Shown piece after piece: positions 40,858 through 49,693 of a DNA stretch of 64,000 nucleotides. The notes under the pieces are model-generated. The model saw only the letters and a program-made list of their open reading frames with translations, made no database searches and was not told the origin of the DNA. The translations under genes were made by a program, and so were the position numbers. Each line of letters starts with the position of its first letter. Position 1 is the first letter of the stretch. Source of the DNA: Salipiger bermudensis (GTDB taxonomy: Bacteria > Pseudomonadota > Alphaproteobacteria > Rhodobacterales > Rhodobacteraceae); NCBI RefSeq assembly GCF_020171625.1, contig NZ_JAIUZY010000001.1, positions 496,001 through 560,000 on the forward strand. The letters run 5' to 3'.

Positions 40858-41399
40858 TGCGCCGTCTCCTCTTCGCCTGCCGCCTGCGCCAGCACCGGCT
40901 CGAGCGCGCCGAGCACCGCCCGCGCCTCCGCCGCCTCGACCGCGCGCGCTGCGCGCAGCGCCTCGAGCTCGGCCAGCATGGCCTGGTTGATCAGGTGCGG
41001 CTCGCCGAGGTTCTCGGCCAGCGCCGCGCGCATCTCGGTGCAGCTTTTCAGCAGCGCGTCATTGGCCTGACGCAGGCGCTGCAGCTCGCCGTCGAGCGCC
41101 TGCATCCCGTCGCGCTGCGCTGCGATCTGCTCTTGCAGCGCGGCGTCGGGCTCGGCCTGCGCGGGGGCCTCGGGCTGCGCTTCGAGCTGGTCGTGCAGCG
41201 CCTTCACCCGCGCCTCGAGCTGGGCGTTGGCCATCTGCTCGTCCTCGAGCGCCGCGCTCAGGCGGGCGATCTCTTCGGCGGAGCCGTCATCGACCGGCTC
41301 GGGCGCGGCCGGCTCCCTCGCCGACAGCGTCTCGACGCCCTTTGAAATGCGGTCGAGCGCCCGCGTCATGCGTGACTGCAACTCGTCAATCTGGCTCAT
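40854..41399 (-). CDS. Coiled-coil protein upstream of zapA
   Basis: 181 residues, no signal peptide or membrane segment; almost entirely helical. It opens MSQIDELQSRMTRALDRISKGVETL, has an acidic Pro/Ala linker at ~28–40, then heptad-rich coiled coil to the end with a Gln/Pro/Ala break near 88–98. I recognise no named family. Tight coupling to ZapA suggests a division-linked scaffold, functionally like ZapB (inference only). The ATG at 41399 is preceded by GAGAGAGGG; the longer frame upstream lacks coiled-coil character. Confidence 0.75.
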   Translation of the reverse strand: MSQIDELQSRMTRALDRISKGVETLSAREPAAPEPVDDGSAEEIARLSAALEDEQMANAQLEARVKALHDQLEAQPEAPAQAEPDAALQEQIAAQRDGMQALDGELQRLRQANDALLKSCTEMRAALAENLGEPHLINQAMLAELEALRAARAVEAAEARAVLGALEPVLAQAAGEEETAQ

Positions 41400-41588
41400 C
41401 TTGCCCTCTCTCGATCTGCCTTCGGGACCTGTCGCGCCGATCGTTGCGAATCGAACCCGTCCCGTTTCGCGACAGTTTACCAAGCGCTCCCGGAAAATGC
41501 GCCCCATATGTCCCAAGTGGTTACGGGCGGCAGTTCATCCGCCGGCGGGGCGTTGCCGGTGCGAACCCTTGAACTTCGACGCCACACT

Positions 41589-41603
41589 GCTATTAGCGCG
41601 GAA
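41589..41603 (+). promoter_or_regulatory. TTAGCGC motif upstream of tkt
   Basis: CTATTAGCGCGGAAAC contains the TTAGCGC core seen before eno and gap, about 30 bases ahead of the tkt start. Weaker match than the other sites. Confidence 0.3.
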
Positions 41604-41630
41604 ACGGCTCTGGGATAGAGAGGACTTCCC

Positions 41631-43649
41631 GTGGATATCAATGCCCTTCGAGACGCACATCCCGACCACTGGATGCGTGCCACTGCCATCCGTGCACTGA
41701 CGCTGGACGCGGTCGCAGCGGCCAATTCCGGACACTCCGGTATGCCCATCGGCATGGCCGACGTGGCGACCGTCCTGTGGTCGAAGCACCTCAAGTTCGA
41801 CGCGAAGGCGCCGAACTGGCCGGATCGCGACCGTTTCATCCTGTCGGCGGGCCACGGCTCGATGCTGCTTTATGCGCTGCTCTATCTCAGCGGCGACGAG
41901 CAGATCACCCTCGACCAGGTGAAGAACTTCCGCCAGTGGGGCTCGCGCACCGCCGGCCACCCCGAGAACTTCTACGCCGACGCCATCGAGATGACCACCG
42001 GTCCGCTCGGCCAGGGCATCGCGCACTCGGTCGGCTTCGCCATGGCCGAGGAGATCCTGCGGGCGCGCTTCGGCAAGGCCGCGGTGAACCACCACACCTA
42101 CGTGATCGCCGGTGACGGCTGCCTGATGGAAGGCGTGAGCCAGGAGGCCATCGGCCTCGCGGGGCGCTATGCGCTCGGCCACCTCATCGTCATGTGGGAC
42201 AACAACGACATCACCATCGACGGCAAGGTGTCGCTGTCGGACCGCACCGACCAGGTCGCGCGCTTCAAGGCGTCGGGCTGGCACGTGCAGGAGATCGACG
42301 GCCACGACCCCGAGGCCATCGACGCCGCCATCGCCGCCGCGAAGAAGGTCACCGACCAGCCGTCGATGATCGCCTGCAAGACCCATATCGCGCTGGGTCA
42401 CGCCGCGCAGGACACCTCCAAGGGTCACGGCGCGCTCACCAATGCCGAGCAGAACGCCGACGCCAAGGCCGGCTGGGGCTGGACCACCGGCCCGTTCGAG
42501 GTGCCCGCCGAGATCAAGAGCTGGTGGGAAGAGATCGGCAGCCGCGGCGCCGCCGAGCGCGAGGCATGGGATGGCCGGATTAGCTCCATGTCTGACCGCA
42601 AGCAGGCCGAGTTCGCCCGCACTATGGCCGGCGACACGCCCAAGAAGCTGTCCTCGGTGATCCGCGCGCTGAAGAAGCAGAGCACCGAGACCGAGCCCAA
42701 GGTCGCGACCCGCAAGGCCTCGGAAATGGTGCTCGAAGTGGTCAACCCGGTGATGCCCGAGACCGTGGGCGGCTCTGCCGACCTCACCGGCTCGAACAAC
42801 ACCAAGACCGGCGACATGGGCGTGTTCGACACCGACAACCGCGGTGGCCGCTACGTCTACTGGGGCATCCGCGAGCACGGCATGTCCTCGGCGATGAACG
42901 GCATGGGCCTGCATGGCGGCATCCGCCCCTATGGCGGCACCTTCATGGCCTTCACCGACTATGCCCGCCCGGCAATGCGTCTGGCCGCGCTGCAGAAGAC
43001 CCCCACGGTCTTCGTCATGACCCATGACAGCATCGGCCTTGGCGAGGACGGCCCGACCCACCAGCCGATCGAGCATCTCGCGATCTCGCGCGCGACGCCG
43101 AACACCCTCGTGTTCCGCCCCGCCGACGTGGTCGAGACCGCCGAGGCCTGGGAAATCGCGCTGAGCCAGAAGAGCACGCCCTCGGTGATGTCGCTGACGC
43201 GCCAGAACGTGCCGACCGTGCGGACCCAGCACAAGACCAACAACCTTGTCGAAAAGGGCGCCTATGTGCTCGCCGATGCCGAGGGCAAGCGTCAGGTCAT
43301 CCTGATGGCCACTGGCTCGGAGGTCGCCATCGCGCTTGAGGCGCGCGACCTGCTGCAGGCCGAGGGCATCGGCACCCGCGTGGTCTCCATGCCGTGCCTC
43401 GAGCTCTTCGCGGCGCAGGACGAGGCCTACCGCAAGCGCGTGCTGCCGGGCGGCCCGGTGCGCGTGGCCGTGGAAGCCGCGACCCGCTTCGGCTGGGACA
43501 AGTGGCTGCTGGGTGAGCGTGGCCGCGAGGCCAAGGCCGGCTTCGTGGGCATGGACGGCTTCGGCGCGTCGGCTCCGGCCGAGGTGCTTTACGAGAAGTT
43601 CGGCATCACCGCCGAGGGCGTGGCCGAAAAGGCCAAGTCGCTGCTCTGA
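41631..43649 (+). CDS. tkt: Transketolase
   Basis: 672 residues, standard length. ThDP-dependent transfer of two-carbon units in the pentose phosphate pathway. Seen: [38 protein letters not shown], ThDP/Mg motif [13 protein letters not shown]...NN (about 160–190), [37 protein letters not shown], and a C-terminal domain. The start codon is GTG at 41631 with GAGAGGA six bases upstream. Divergent from the zapA pair, with a terminator downstream. Confidence 0.97.
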   Translation: MDINALRDAHPDHWMRATAIRALTLDAVAAANSGHSGMPIGMADVATVLWSKHLKFDAKAPNWPDRDRFILSAGHGSMLLYALLYLSGDEQITLDQVKNFRQWGSRTAGHPENFYADAIEMTTGPLGQGIAHSVGFAMAEEILRARFGKAAVNHHTYVIAGDGCLMEGVSQEAIGLAGRYALGHLIVMWDNNDITIDGKVSLSDRTDQVARFKASGWHVQEIDGHDPEAIDAAIAAAKKVTDQPSMIACKTHIALGHAAQDTSKGHGALTNAEQNADAKAGWGWTTGPFEVPAEIKSWWEEIGSRGAAEREAWDGRISSMSDRKQAEFARTMAGDTPKKLSSVIRALKKQSTETEPKVATRKASEMVLEVVNPVMPETVGGSADLTGSNNTKTGDMGVFDTDNRGGRYVYWGIREHGMSSAMNGMGLHGGIRPYGGTFMAFTDYARPAMRLAALQKTPTVFVMTHDSIGLGEDGPTHQPIEHLAISRATPNTLVFRPADVVETAEAWEIALSQKSTPSVMSLTRQNVPTVRTQHKTNNLVEKGAYVLADAEGKRQVILMATGSEVAIALEARDLLQAEGIGTRVVSMPCLELFAAQDEAYRKRVLPGGPVRVAVEAATRFGWDKWLLGERGREAKAGFVGMDGFGASAPAEVLYEKFGITAEGVAEKAKSLL

Positions 43650-43674
43650 GCCCTGCCCTTTGTCGATAGACAGG

Positions 43675-43707
43675 AAAGCGCGCCGCATTTGCGGCGCGCT
43701 TTTTTCG
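43675..43707 (+). terminator. Rho-independent terminator after tkt
   Basis: AAGCGCGCCGC-ATTT-GCGGCGCGCTT stem followed by TTTTC. Confidence 0.92.
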
Positions 43708-43739
43708 TCTTCGGCCAACTGCAGAACGCTCCAACGTTG

Positions 43740-43895
43740 CCCGCGCGGAATTAAGGCCGCAGGCCGCCTTTCACACATCGCATTTTGCGATGTGTTGCCG
43801 GCAGGCGTTTGCAAGCAAACGCCGAGAGGCGCGCCATCGTCATGCTGAGAGCATGCCTCTGACATGACCCGCCCCCGGGCTGGCGATTTGGTGAC
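43740..43895. repeat. Dispersed structured repeat, copy B (inverted, extended)
   Basis: 43741–43838 is the reverse complement of copy A at 521–620 with a handful of changes. The homology resumes beyond a ~25-base insertion (a GCATGCTCTCAGCATG-type dyad) into the CAAATCGCC..CCCGGGGG segment that also precedes copy A. It sits between the tkt terminator and the DUF808 gene. About 150 bases between 43895 and 44015 show nothing further. Confidence 0.75.
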
Positions 43896-44014
43896 GACAG
43901 CGTTTTGTGTCGAGGGACTTCGGACGTGGCCGCCATAAATCAAGAGGCTCCACTCTCGAGACGCCACCCCGCGGTCCGGCGATCGCAAGGCTCAACCAAC
44001 GGCTATGCTGACAC

Positions 44015-44044
44015 TCAGTGCGCCTCTTTTCAGTGCGCCTCTTT
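44015..44044. repeat. 15-bp exact tandem duplication at the DUF808 stop
   Basis: TCAGTGCGCCTCTTT occurs twice without a gap. On the minus strand this duplicates the last four codons plus stop (K-E-A-H-stop), so the second copy is untranslated. Confidence 0.85.
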
Positions 44045-44998
44045 CGTGCCTCCGAAGAGCGGCATCACCAGCTTGGTGACGATCGGCACAAGGATAAGCC
44101 CCCAGGCCAGCCCGACGACGAAGTCCATGGCGGCGGTGGCCAGCCACAGCACCGCGCCCTGCCATTGCTCGCTCACGGCGTGCTCCGCGATCACAGCGTA
44201 GTGGTGGATGAACTCCTCGGGCGCGTGCCAGCCGATCTGGGCGAGCGAGTGGATGATGATCGAGCCGCCGACCCAGAGCATCGCCGCGGTGCCGACGATG
44301 GAGAGCAGTTTCATCACGTAGGGCATCCCCTTGACGATGCCCCGGCCCACGGCGCGGGTGAACGAGAGCTGGCCCACCTGCGTGAGCCACAGGCCCACGT
44401 CGTCCATCTTCACAATCAGCGCCACGGCGCCGTAAACCAGCGCCGTGATGCCAATGGCCACCAGCGCCAGAACGACCGCCTGGATCCAGACCTCGGGCGC
44501 CTCGATGGTCGAGAGCGCGAGCGTCATGATCTCGGCCGAAAGGATGAAGTCGGTCTTGATCGCGCCCTTCACCTTCTTCTCTTCGAGATGCGCCGGGTCG
44601 CCGACCTTGTGGCTGCCATCGGGTCCGCCGGACTGCTCGTCATGCGGCAACACCACATGCGCCACCTTCTCGGCCCCCTCGAAACACAGGTAGGACCCGC
44701 CCAGCAGCAGCAGGTACGGCACCAGCCATGGCGCAAAGGCGGCCATCAGCAGCGCCGCCGGCAACAGGATGATGAGCTTGTTGAAGATCGAGCCGCGGGC
44801 GATCTTCCAGATGATCGGCAATTCGCGCGCGGGGGCGAAGCCGTGCACGTATTTCGGCGTCACCGCCGCGTCGTCGATCACCACGCCGACGGCCTTCGAG
44901 CCGGCCTTGGCGGCGTTGGCCGAGATGTCGTCGACCGAAGCGGCCGCAATCTTGGCGATGCCCGCCACGTCGTCGAGTAGCGCCAGAAGCCCGCTCAT
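44030..44998 (-). CDS. DUF808 family inner-membrane protein
   Basis: 322 residues. The N-terminus MSGLLALLDDVAGIAKIAAASVDDISANAAKAGSKAVGVVIDDAAVTPKYV is the DUF808 (YedI-like) signature, followed by about six hydrophobic helices and a charged cytoplasmic loop (LPHDEQSGG..KVGDPAHLEEKKVKGAIKTDFILSAEIM). Function unknown; E. coli YedI is uncharacterised. Monocistronic. The last 15 bases are tandemly duplicated after the stop. AACGGAGACAG precedes the ATG. Confidence 0.88.
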   Translation of the reverse strand: MSGLLALLDDVAGIAKIAAASVDDISANAAKAGSKAVGVVIDDAAVTPKYVHGFAPARELPIIWKIARGSIFNKLIILLPAALLMAAFAPWLVPYLLLLGGSYLCFEGAEKVAHVVLPHDEQSGGPDGSHKVGDPAHLEEKKVKGAIKTDFILSAEIMTLALSTIEAPEVWIQAVVLALVAIGITALVYGAVALIVKMDDVGLWLTQVGQLSFTRAVGRGIVKGMPYVMKLLSIVGTAAMLWVGGSIIIHSLAQIGWHAPEEFIHHYAVIAEHAVSEQWQGAVLWLATAAMDFVVGLAWGLILVPIVTKLVMPLFGGTKEAH

Positions 44999-45105
44999 GT
45001 CTGTCTCCGTTCTTTCGTTTCGCTCAAACTAGCGGGCACCCTGCCCGGTTCAAGCGCCGACGTTTCCGGACCTGCGCCGAAGGCCTCGTCATGCCATCCG
45101 GACCG

Positions 45106-45182
45106 CGTTAGCGCAACCTTCTCCCGGCGCCCCTCGGACAAGGCGAAAATGTTAGCGCAATCCGCATGTTTATCGCTAACAT
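45106..45182 (+). promoter_or_regulatory. Three TGTTAGCGC-type motifs upstream of gap
   Basis: CGTTAGCGCAAC (45106), ATGTTAGCGCAA (45149) and ATGTTTATCGCTAACAT (45166) resemble the eno motifs; the third is close to a full palindrome. All lie 90–170 bases before the gap start in an AT-rich stretch that probably holds the promoter. Confidence 0.55.
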
Positions 45183-45274
45183 ATTGTGCTTATTTGATAA
45201 TTTTGATTGAGAGAGCAGTGTGCATCCGTATACAGGGCCGCAACATCCGAGCCACATCCAAGAGGACATCGCCC

Positions 45275-46282
45275 ATGACCGTCACTGTCGGGATCAACGG
45301 ATTCGGCCGCATCGGCCGCTGCACGCTGGCCCATATCGCCGAGAGCGCCCGCAACGACGTGCAGGTGGTCAAGATCAACGCCACCGGCCCGATCGAGACC
45401 TCCGCCCACCTGCTGCGCTATGACAGCGTGCACGGGCGCTTCGGTGGTGAGGTGAAGGTGGTGAACGGCAACGCGCTGGATCTGGGCCGCGGTCCGATCG
45501 ACGTCATGTCGACCTACGAGATGGGCGAACTCGACTGGACCGGCTGCGACGTGGTTCTCGAATGCACCGGCAAGTTCAACGACGGCAACAAGGCGGTGCA
45601 GCACATCCACCAGGGCGCCAAGTCGGTGCTGATCTCGGCCCCGGCCAAGAACGTGCAGAAGACCATCGTCTACGGCGTCAACCACCGCGATCTGGTGCAG
45701 GGCGACGTGATGATCTCGAACGGCTCGTGCACCACCAACGGTCTTGCGCCGCTGGCCAAGGTCCTTGACGAGGCCATCGGCATCGAGAGCGGCGTGATGA
45801 CCACGATCCACAGCTATACCGGCGACCAGCCGACGCTGGACCGCCGCCACAACGACCTCTACCGCGCCCGCGCGGCAGCCATGGCGATGATCCCGACCTC
45901 GACCGGCGCCGCCAAGGCGCTAGGGGAAGTGCTGCCAAATCTGAAGGGAAAGCTTGACGGATCGGCCATTCGTGTGCCAACTCCGAACGTCTCGGCCGTG
46001 GACCTGACCTTTCAGGCCTCCAAGGACGTGACCGTCGAGGATGTGAACGAGATCGTGCGCGAAGCCGCGTCTGGCCGGATGGGAATGGTCCTGTCCTACG
46101 ACCCGGAACCCAAGGTCTCGATCGATTTCAACCACACGACGGCAAGCTCGATCTTTGCACCCGAGCAGACCAAGGTTGTCGGCAAGCGCACCGTGCGCGT
46201 GCTCGCGTGGTATGACAACGAGTGGGGCTTTTCCGCCCGTATGGCGGATGTGGCCGCAGCAATGGGCCGCCTTCATCACTGA
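45275..46282 (+). CDS. gap: Type I glyceraldehyde-3-phosphate dehydrogenase
   Basis: 335 residues. NAD(P)-binding GINGFGRIGR at the N-terminus, catalytic Cys152 in SNGSCTTN, the HSYTGDQ block, RAAAMAMIPTSTGAAKA and the C-terminal WYDNEWGFS. At the end of the second beta strand, where NAD-specific enzymes carry Asn-Asp, it reads KINATGP (residues 34–38), hinting at relaxed or NADP use as in GapB-type enzymes (inference). The ATG at 45275 follows AGAGGA; a longer frame has no family sequence. Convergent with a flavin-reductase gene. Confidence 0.94.
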   Translation: MTVTVGINGFGRIGRCTLAHIAESARNDVQVVKINATGPIETSAHLLRYDSVHGRFGGEVKVVNGNALDLGRGPIDVMSTYEMGELDWTGCDVVLECTGKFNDGNKAVQHIHQGAKSVLISAPAKNVQKTIVYGVNHRDLVQGDVMISNGSCTTNGLAPLAKVLDEAIGIESGVMTTIHSYTGDQPTLDRRHNDLYRARAAAMAMIPTSTGAAKALGEVLPNLKGKLDGSAIRVPTPNVSAVDLTFQASKDVTVEDVNEIVREAASGRMGMVLSYDPEPKVSIDFNHTTASSIFAPEQTKVVGKRTVRVLAWYDNEWGFSARMADVAAAMGRLHH

Positions 46283-46312
46283 TGGAGCAGCCCCGGTCCT
46301 GACCCCACATCG

Positions 46313-46345
46313 AGGGGCGGCGGAGGGGAGACCGCCGCCCCTTTG
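46313..46345 (+). terminator. Rho-independent terminator after gap
   Basis: GGGGCGGCGG / CCGCCGCCCC stem with an 8-base loop, followed by TTTG; shared with the convergent gene ending at 46375. Confidence 0.75.
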
Positions 46346-46374
46346 TTCTTAAGGCCCTGCTCCTGCCGACGGGC

Positions 46375-46926
46375 TCAGCTCAGCTTGTCGATCCAGACCG
46401 AGAAGGCCTGCATGAACTCCGTCAGGAACTCCCGCGTCCCCGCATTGCTCAGCCGGCCCTGATCGTCGAAGAGCTTGGCGATATTGCCGATATACGCCTC
46501 GGGCTGCTGCATCGGGGCCGCGTTCAGGAATACGAGGCTCTGGCGCAGGTGGTGGTTGGCCCCAAAGCCGCCGATGCCGCCCGGAGAGCCGGTGACGATG
46601 GCCGAAGGCTTGCCGTCCCACACGCTCTCTCCCACGGGGCGCGATCCCACGTCGAGCGCGTTCTTGAGGCTGGCCGGGACCGACCGGTTGTACTCGGGCG
46701 TCACGAACAGCACCGCATCGCTGCGCCCGACGCAGCGCCGGAAGCTCTGCCACGCCTCGGGCGGCGTGCCCTCGTCGAGATCGGGGTTGTAGAGCGGCAG
46801 CGCGCCCGTGCGCGCAAAGCTGAACTCCAGCCCCTCGGGGGCGAGCTCGGTGAGCGTGCAGGCAAGCTTGCGGGTGTAAGACCCCTCGCGGAGCGATCCG
46901 ACAAGGACGGTGACGTACTTGGACAT
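46375..46926 (-). CDS. NADPH-dependent FMN reductase family oxidoreductase
   Basis: 183 residues, flavodoxin-like fold. Phosphate-binding loop VGSLREGSYTRKLA near the N-terminus, LPLYNPDLD, the TPEYNRSVPASLKNALDV signature, and GSPGGIGGFGANHHLRQ. Related proteins include chromate/quinone reductases (ChrR/YieF) and azoreductase-like enzymes; which substrate applies here cannot be told. Monocistronic between the gap terminator and the ketosynthase gene. An AAGCGCTT lies about 30 bases upstream of its start. Confidence 0.87.
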   Translation of the reverse strand: MSKYVTVLVGSLREGSYTRKLACTLTELAPEGLEFSFARTGALPLYNPDLDEGTPPEAWQSFRRCVGRSDAVLFVTPEYNRSVPASLKNALDVGSRPVGESVWDGKPSAIVTGSPGGIGGFGANHHLRQSLVFLNAAPMQQPEAYIGNIAKLFDDQGRLSNAGTREFLTEFMQAFSVWIDKLS

Positions 46927-47064
46927 GATGATCTCCGATGTTCGGTGACCAAAACGTAAGCGCTTGGGGCCGTGATGGTTAGGGGCGGTTGCGCACCATC
47001 GCTGTTCGTGGATTGACGGAACGCCTGCGCGATATCGCCAGCGGCCGCCCGGCGCGGCCCGGGA

Positions 47065-48273
47065 TCAGGCCTTGCGCAGCGCCAGAACCGCGTTCAGCCC
47101 GCCGAAGGCGAAGGCGTTCGACAGCACCACCGAGACATCCGCCTCGCGGGCCTCGTTCGGCACCACGTCGAGGGCGCATTCCGGGTCCGGCTCCTCGTAC
47201 CCGATGGTCGGGGCGACGATGCCGTCCCGCAGCGCCATGATGCAGGCCAGAAGCTCGACCGCGCCGGTGCCGCCGATGCAATGGCCGTGCATCGCCTTGG
47301 TCGACGAGATCATCACCCGGTCGGCCTGACCGCCGAGCGCGTCGGCCACGGCGGCGCATTCGGTCTTGTCATTGGCGGCGGTGCCGGTGCCATGGGCGTT
47401 GATATAGCCCACTTCGGAGGCGTTGATGCCACCGTCGCGCAGCGCGCCGGTGATCGCGCGTGCCGCGCCCTGCTTTGAGGGCATCACGATGTCGGAGGCG
47501 TCAGAGGTCATGGCAAAGCCCACCACTTCGGCGAGGATCTCGGCGCCGCGCGCCTTTGCGTGCTCGTATTCCTCGAACACGTAGACGCCAGCCCCCTCGC
47601 CCTGCACCATGCCGTTGCGGTTGGCCGAGAATGGCCGGCAGGCATCGCGCGACATCACCCGCAGCCCTTCCCACGCCTTCACCCCGCCGAAGCACAGCAT
47701 GCTCTCGGCGCCGCCGGTGAGCATCACCGAGCAGGTGCCACCGCGCACCATGTGATAGGCAAGCCCCATGGCATGGTTCGACGAAGCGCAGGCCGTGGCC
47801 ACGGTGAAGGTCGGGCCGCGCAGGTTCATCTCCATGCTGACATGGGAGGCGGCGGCGTTGTTCATCAGCTTCGGCACCACGAAGGGGTGAACGCGGTTCT
47901 TGCCTTCCTCGTAGACCGAGCGGTAGTTCTCGTCCTGCGTGGTCAGACCGCCGCCCGAAGTGCCGAGCACCACGCCCGAGCAATCCGCCAGAGCGCCGGT
48001 AAAATCGATCCCGGACTGCGCCACCGCCTGCCGCGCCGCGAGCAGCGCGAACTGGGTGAAGCGGTCATAGAGCGACATCTGCTGTCGGTTGAAGGCGTTC
48101 TCGGGCACGTAGCCCTTGATCTGGCCGCCAATGCGGATCGCCAGACGCTCGACGTCGCGGAACTCGAGCTCGGAGATGCCGCAACGACCCTCGCGCATGG
48201 CTTCGAGGGTCTCCGGCACGTCACGGCCAAGGGCATTGATCGTGCCGGCGCCGGTGATGACGACGCGTTTCAC
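47065..48273 (-). CDS. Beta-ketoacyl-ACP synthase (FabF-like), linked to ACP and LpxD
   Basis: 402 residues, thiolase fold. Cys–His–His triad visible: Cys162 in VATACASSNHA, His in NAHGTGTAANDKTE, and His in KAMHGHCIGGTGAVE. That last motif departs from the usual K-S-x-x-GH-x-x-GAAG of housekeeping FabF, indicating a specialised subfamily. Its ATG overlaps the ACP stop by four bases and lpxD lies just upstream, so it probably elongates an acyl chain on that ACP for lipid A or a related envelope lipid (inference). Not the housekeeping fabF by context. Confidence 0.85.
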   Translation of the reverse strand: MKRVVITGAGTINALGRDVPETLEAMREGRCGISELEFRDVERLAIRIGGQIKGYVPENAFNRQQMSLYDRFTQFALLAARQAVAQSGIDFTGALADCSGVVLGTSGGGLTTQDENYRSVYEEGKNRVHPFVVPKLMNNAAASHVSMEMNLRGPTFTVATACASSNHAMGLAYHMVRGGTCSVMLTGGAESMLCFGGVKAWEGLRVMSRDACRPFSANRNGMVQGEGAGVYVFEEYEHAKARGAEILAEVVGFAMTSDASDIVMPSKQGAARAITGALRDGGINASEVGYINAHGTGTAANDKTECAAVADALGGQADRVMISSTKAMHGHCIGGTGAVELLACIMALRDGIVAPTIGYEEPDPECALDVVPNEAREADVSVVLSNAFAFGGLNAVLALRKA

Positions 48274-48530
48274 TTCTTCTGCTCGGCGATCAGGGCTTCG
48301 ATCCCGGCCACGATGCTGGCGACCGACGAGATGTCGAAATCGCTTTTCTCGGGCTCGTTGGCGTTGAACGGGACGGAGATGTCGAACTCTTCCTCGATGG
48401 CGAAGATGCTCTCCACAAGGCCGAGGCTGTCGATGCCCAGATCCTCGAGCGTGCTGTCCATCGTGACGTCTGACGGCTCCAACACGGCCTGTTCGGCGAT
48501 GATCGCGATCACACGGTCCTTAACACTCAT
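48270..48530 (-). CDS. Acyl carrier protein (specialised)
   Basis: 86 residues. The phosphopantetheine site is Ser35 in LGIDSLGLVE. Helix II/III residues are acidic (SIFAIEEEFDIS). It departs from housekeeping AcpP: an AVLEPSDVTMDSTLEDL lead-in and a longer segment (NANEPEKSDFDISSVASI) after helix II. Encoded between lpxD and a ketosynthase, so it likely carries acyl chains to LpxD or a late lipid A acyltransferase, comparable in role to rhizobial AcpXL (inference). Confidence 0.85.
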   Translation of the reverse strand: MSVKDRVIAIIAEQAVLEPSDVTMDSTLEDLGIDSLGLVESIFAIEEEFDISVPFNANEPEKSDFDISSVASIVAGIEALIAEQKK

Positions 48531-48568
48531 GGGCGGCGCTCCCTATTCGTCGCAGAGTCCCGGCTCGT

Positions 48569-49663
48569 CTACTCATTCCCCGTCAGCTTGGAAACCGCTT
48601 TCTTCAGCTCTGCGACATCGCGGAACAGGCGCGGCAGGCGGCGCATCCCCTTGTAGCTCTCGACGTGCTGATCCATCTTGATCGCCGGGTAGCCGAGCAT
48701 GGCGCGCCCTGCCGGCACATTGGCCAGAACCTTGGCGCCAGCGCCGATCACCACGTTGTCGCCGACGAAGACGTTGTCGACGAGGCCGCTCTGACCGGCC
48801 ATCACCACGTTGTTGCCGACCTTGGCTGAACCGGCGATCCCCGCGAGGCCGCACAGAAGACAGTTCTCGCCCACCACCGTGTTGTGGCCCACCTGCACGA
48901 GGTTGTCGATCTTGGTGCCCGCGCCGATCATCGTGTCGCGCACCGTGCCGCGGTCGATGCAGGCATTCGCGCCGACCTCGACATCGTCTGCGATGGTGAC
49001 GCCACCGAGCGAATGGATACGCGCCCAGGCCTGCGCCTCGCCCCCGGAATCCTTGCCGAGGCTCTCGCGCACCTTCTCGACGCCCGACGGCTCGGGCGTC
49101 ACGAAGGAGAAGCCGTCGCCGCCGATCACCGCGTTGGGCTGGGCGATGAAGCGGTCCCCGATGGTGCAGCGCGCGCCGATCTTGGCGCCCGCATGGATCA
49201 GCGCGTTCGCACCGATGGTGGTGTTCCAGCCGATATTCACCTGCGGCCCGATCACCGAGCCAGCGCCGATGCTCACGCCGGCGCCGATCACCGTGAAGGG
49301 CCCGACCGAAACGCCTTCGCCAAGCCGCGCCGAGGGGTCGATCACCGCCATCGCGTGGATGCCCTCGTGATAGCCCTGCCCCGGATCCATCATCGCCGAA
49401 ACGCCCGACAGCGAATGGCGCGGGCGTTTGGGCAGCAGCACCGCGCTGAGTCCCATGGCCTCCCAGTCCGCCCCTTCCCAGAGCAGCGCTGCGCGTGCCC
49501 TGCCCTCGGAGAGCTGCTCTGCGTATTCCGGCTTCATCGCGAGCGCGAGATGCTCCTCGCCGGCCATCGCGGGCTCGGCCACGCCGCTGACGCGGATGTC
49601 GGTGTCGCCAAGCGCCTCGAGGCCGAGGGCAGCGGCAATGTCGGAAATGCTGTAGGTCGGCAT
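48569..49663 (-). CDS. lpxD: UDP-3-O-acylglucosamine N-acyltransferase (LpxD)
   Basis: 364 residues. The N-terminal ~110 residues form the uridine-binding domain, followed by a left-handed beta-helix of hexapeptide repeats (IGAGVSIGAGSVIGPQVNIGW...). The catalytic His is in NLVQVGHNTVVGEN, and a C-terminal helical tail ends the protein. Normally adds the amide-linked hydroxyacyl chain in lipid A synthesis. It stands apart from the usual lpxD-fabZ-lpxA cluster and next to a dedicated ACP and ketosynthase, so it may be a second, specialised copy. Thirty-eight bases precede the ACP gene. Confidence 0.9.
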   Translation of the reverse strand: MPTYSISDIAAALGLEALGDTDIRVSGVAEPAMAGEEHLALAMKPEYAEQLSEGRARAALLWEGADWEAMGLSAVLLPKRPRHSLSGVSAMMDPGQGYHEGIHAMAVIDPSARLGEGVSVGPFTVIGAGVSIGAGSVIGPQVNIGWNTTIGANALIHAGAKIGARCTIGDRFIAQPNAVIGGDGFSFVTPEPSGVEKVRESLGKDSGGEAQAWARIHSLGGVTIADDVEVGANACIDRGTVRDTMIGAGTKIDNLVQVGHNTVVGENCLLCGLAGIAGSAKVGNNVVMAGQSGLVDNVFVGDNVVIGAGAKVLANVPAGRAMLGYPAIKMDQHVESYKGMRRLPRLFRDVAELKKAVSKLTGNE

Positions 49664-49693
49664 CGGATCCTCCGGGATGTCTTCCCGAAGGAC

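Noticed and set aside
41535-43988. 817-residue minus-strand frame across tkt
   Set aside because: It is antisense to transketolase, Gly/Arg/His-rich, and without motifs; high GC produces such frames on the opposite strand throughout the window.
46959-46966. AAGCGCTT upstream of the flavin reductase as a third AglR operator
   Set aside because: Only the 8-base core matches and the gene has no link to sugar uptake.
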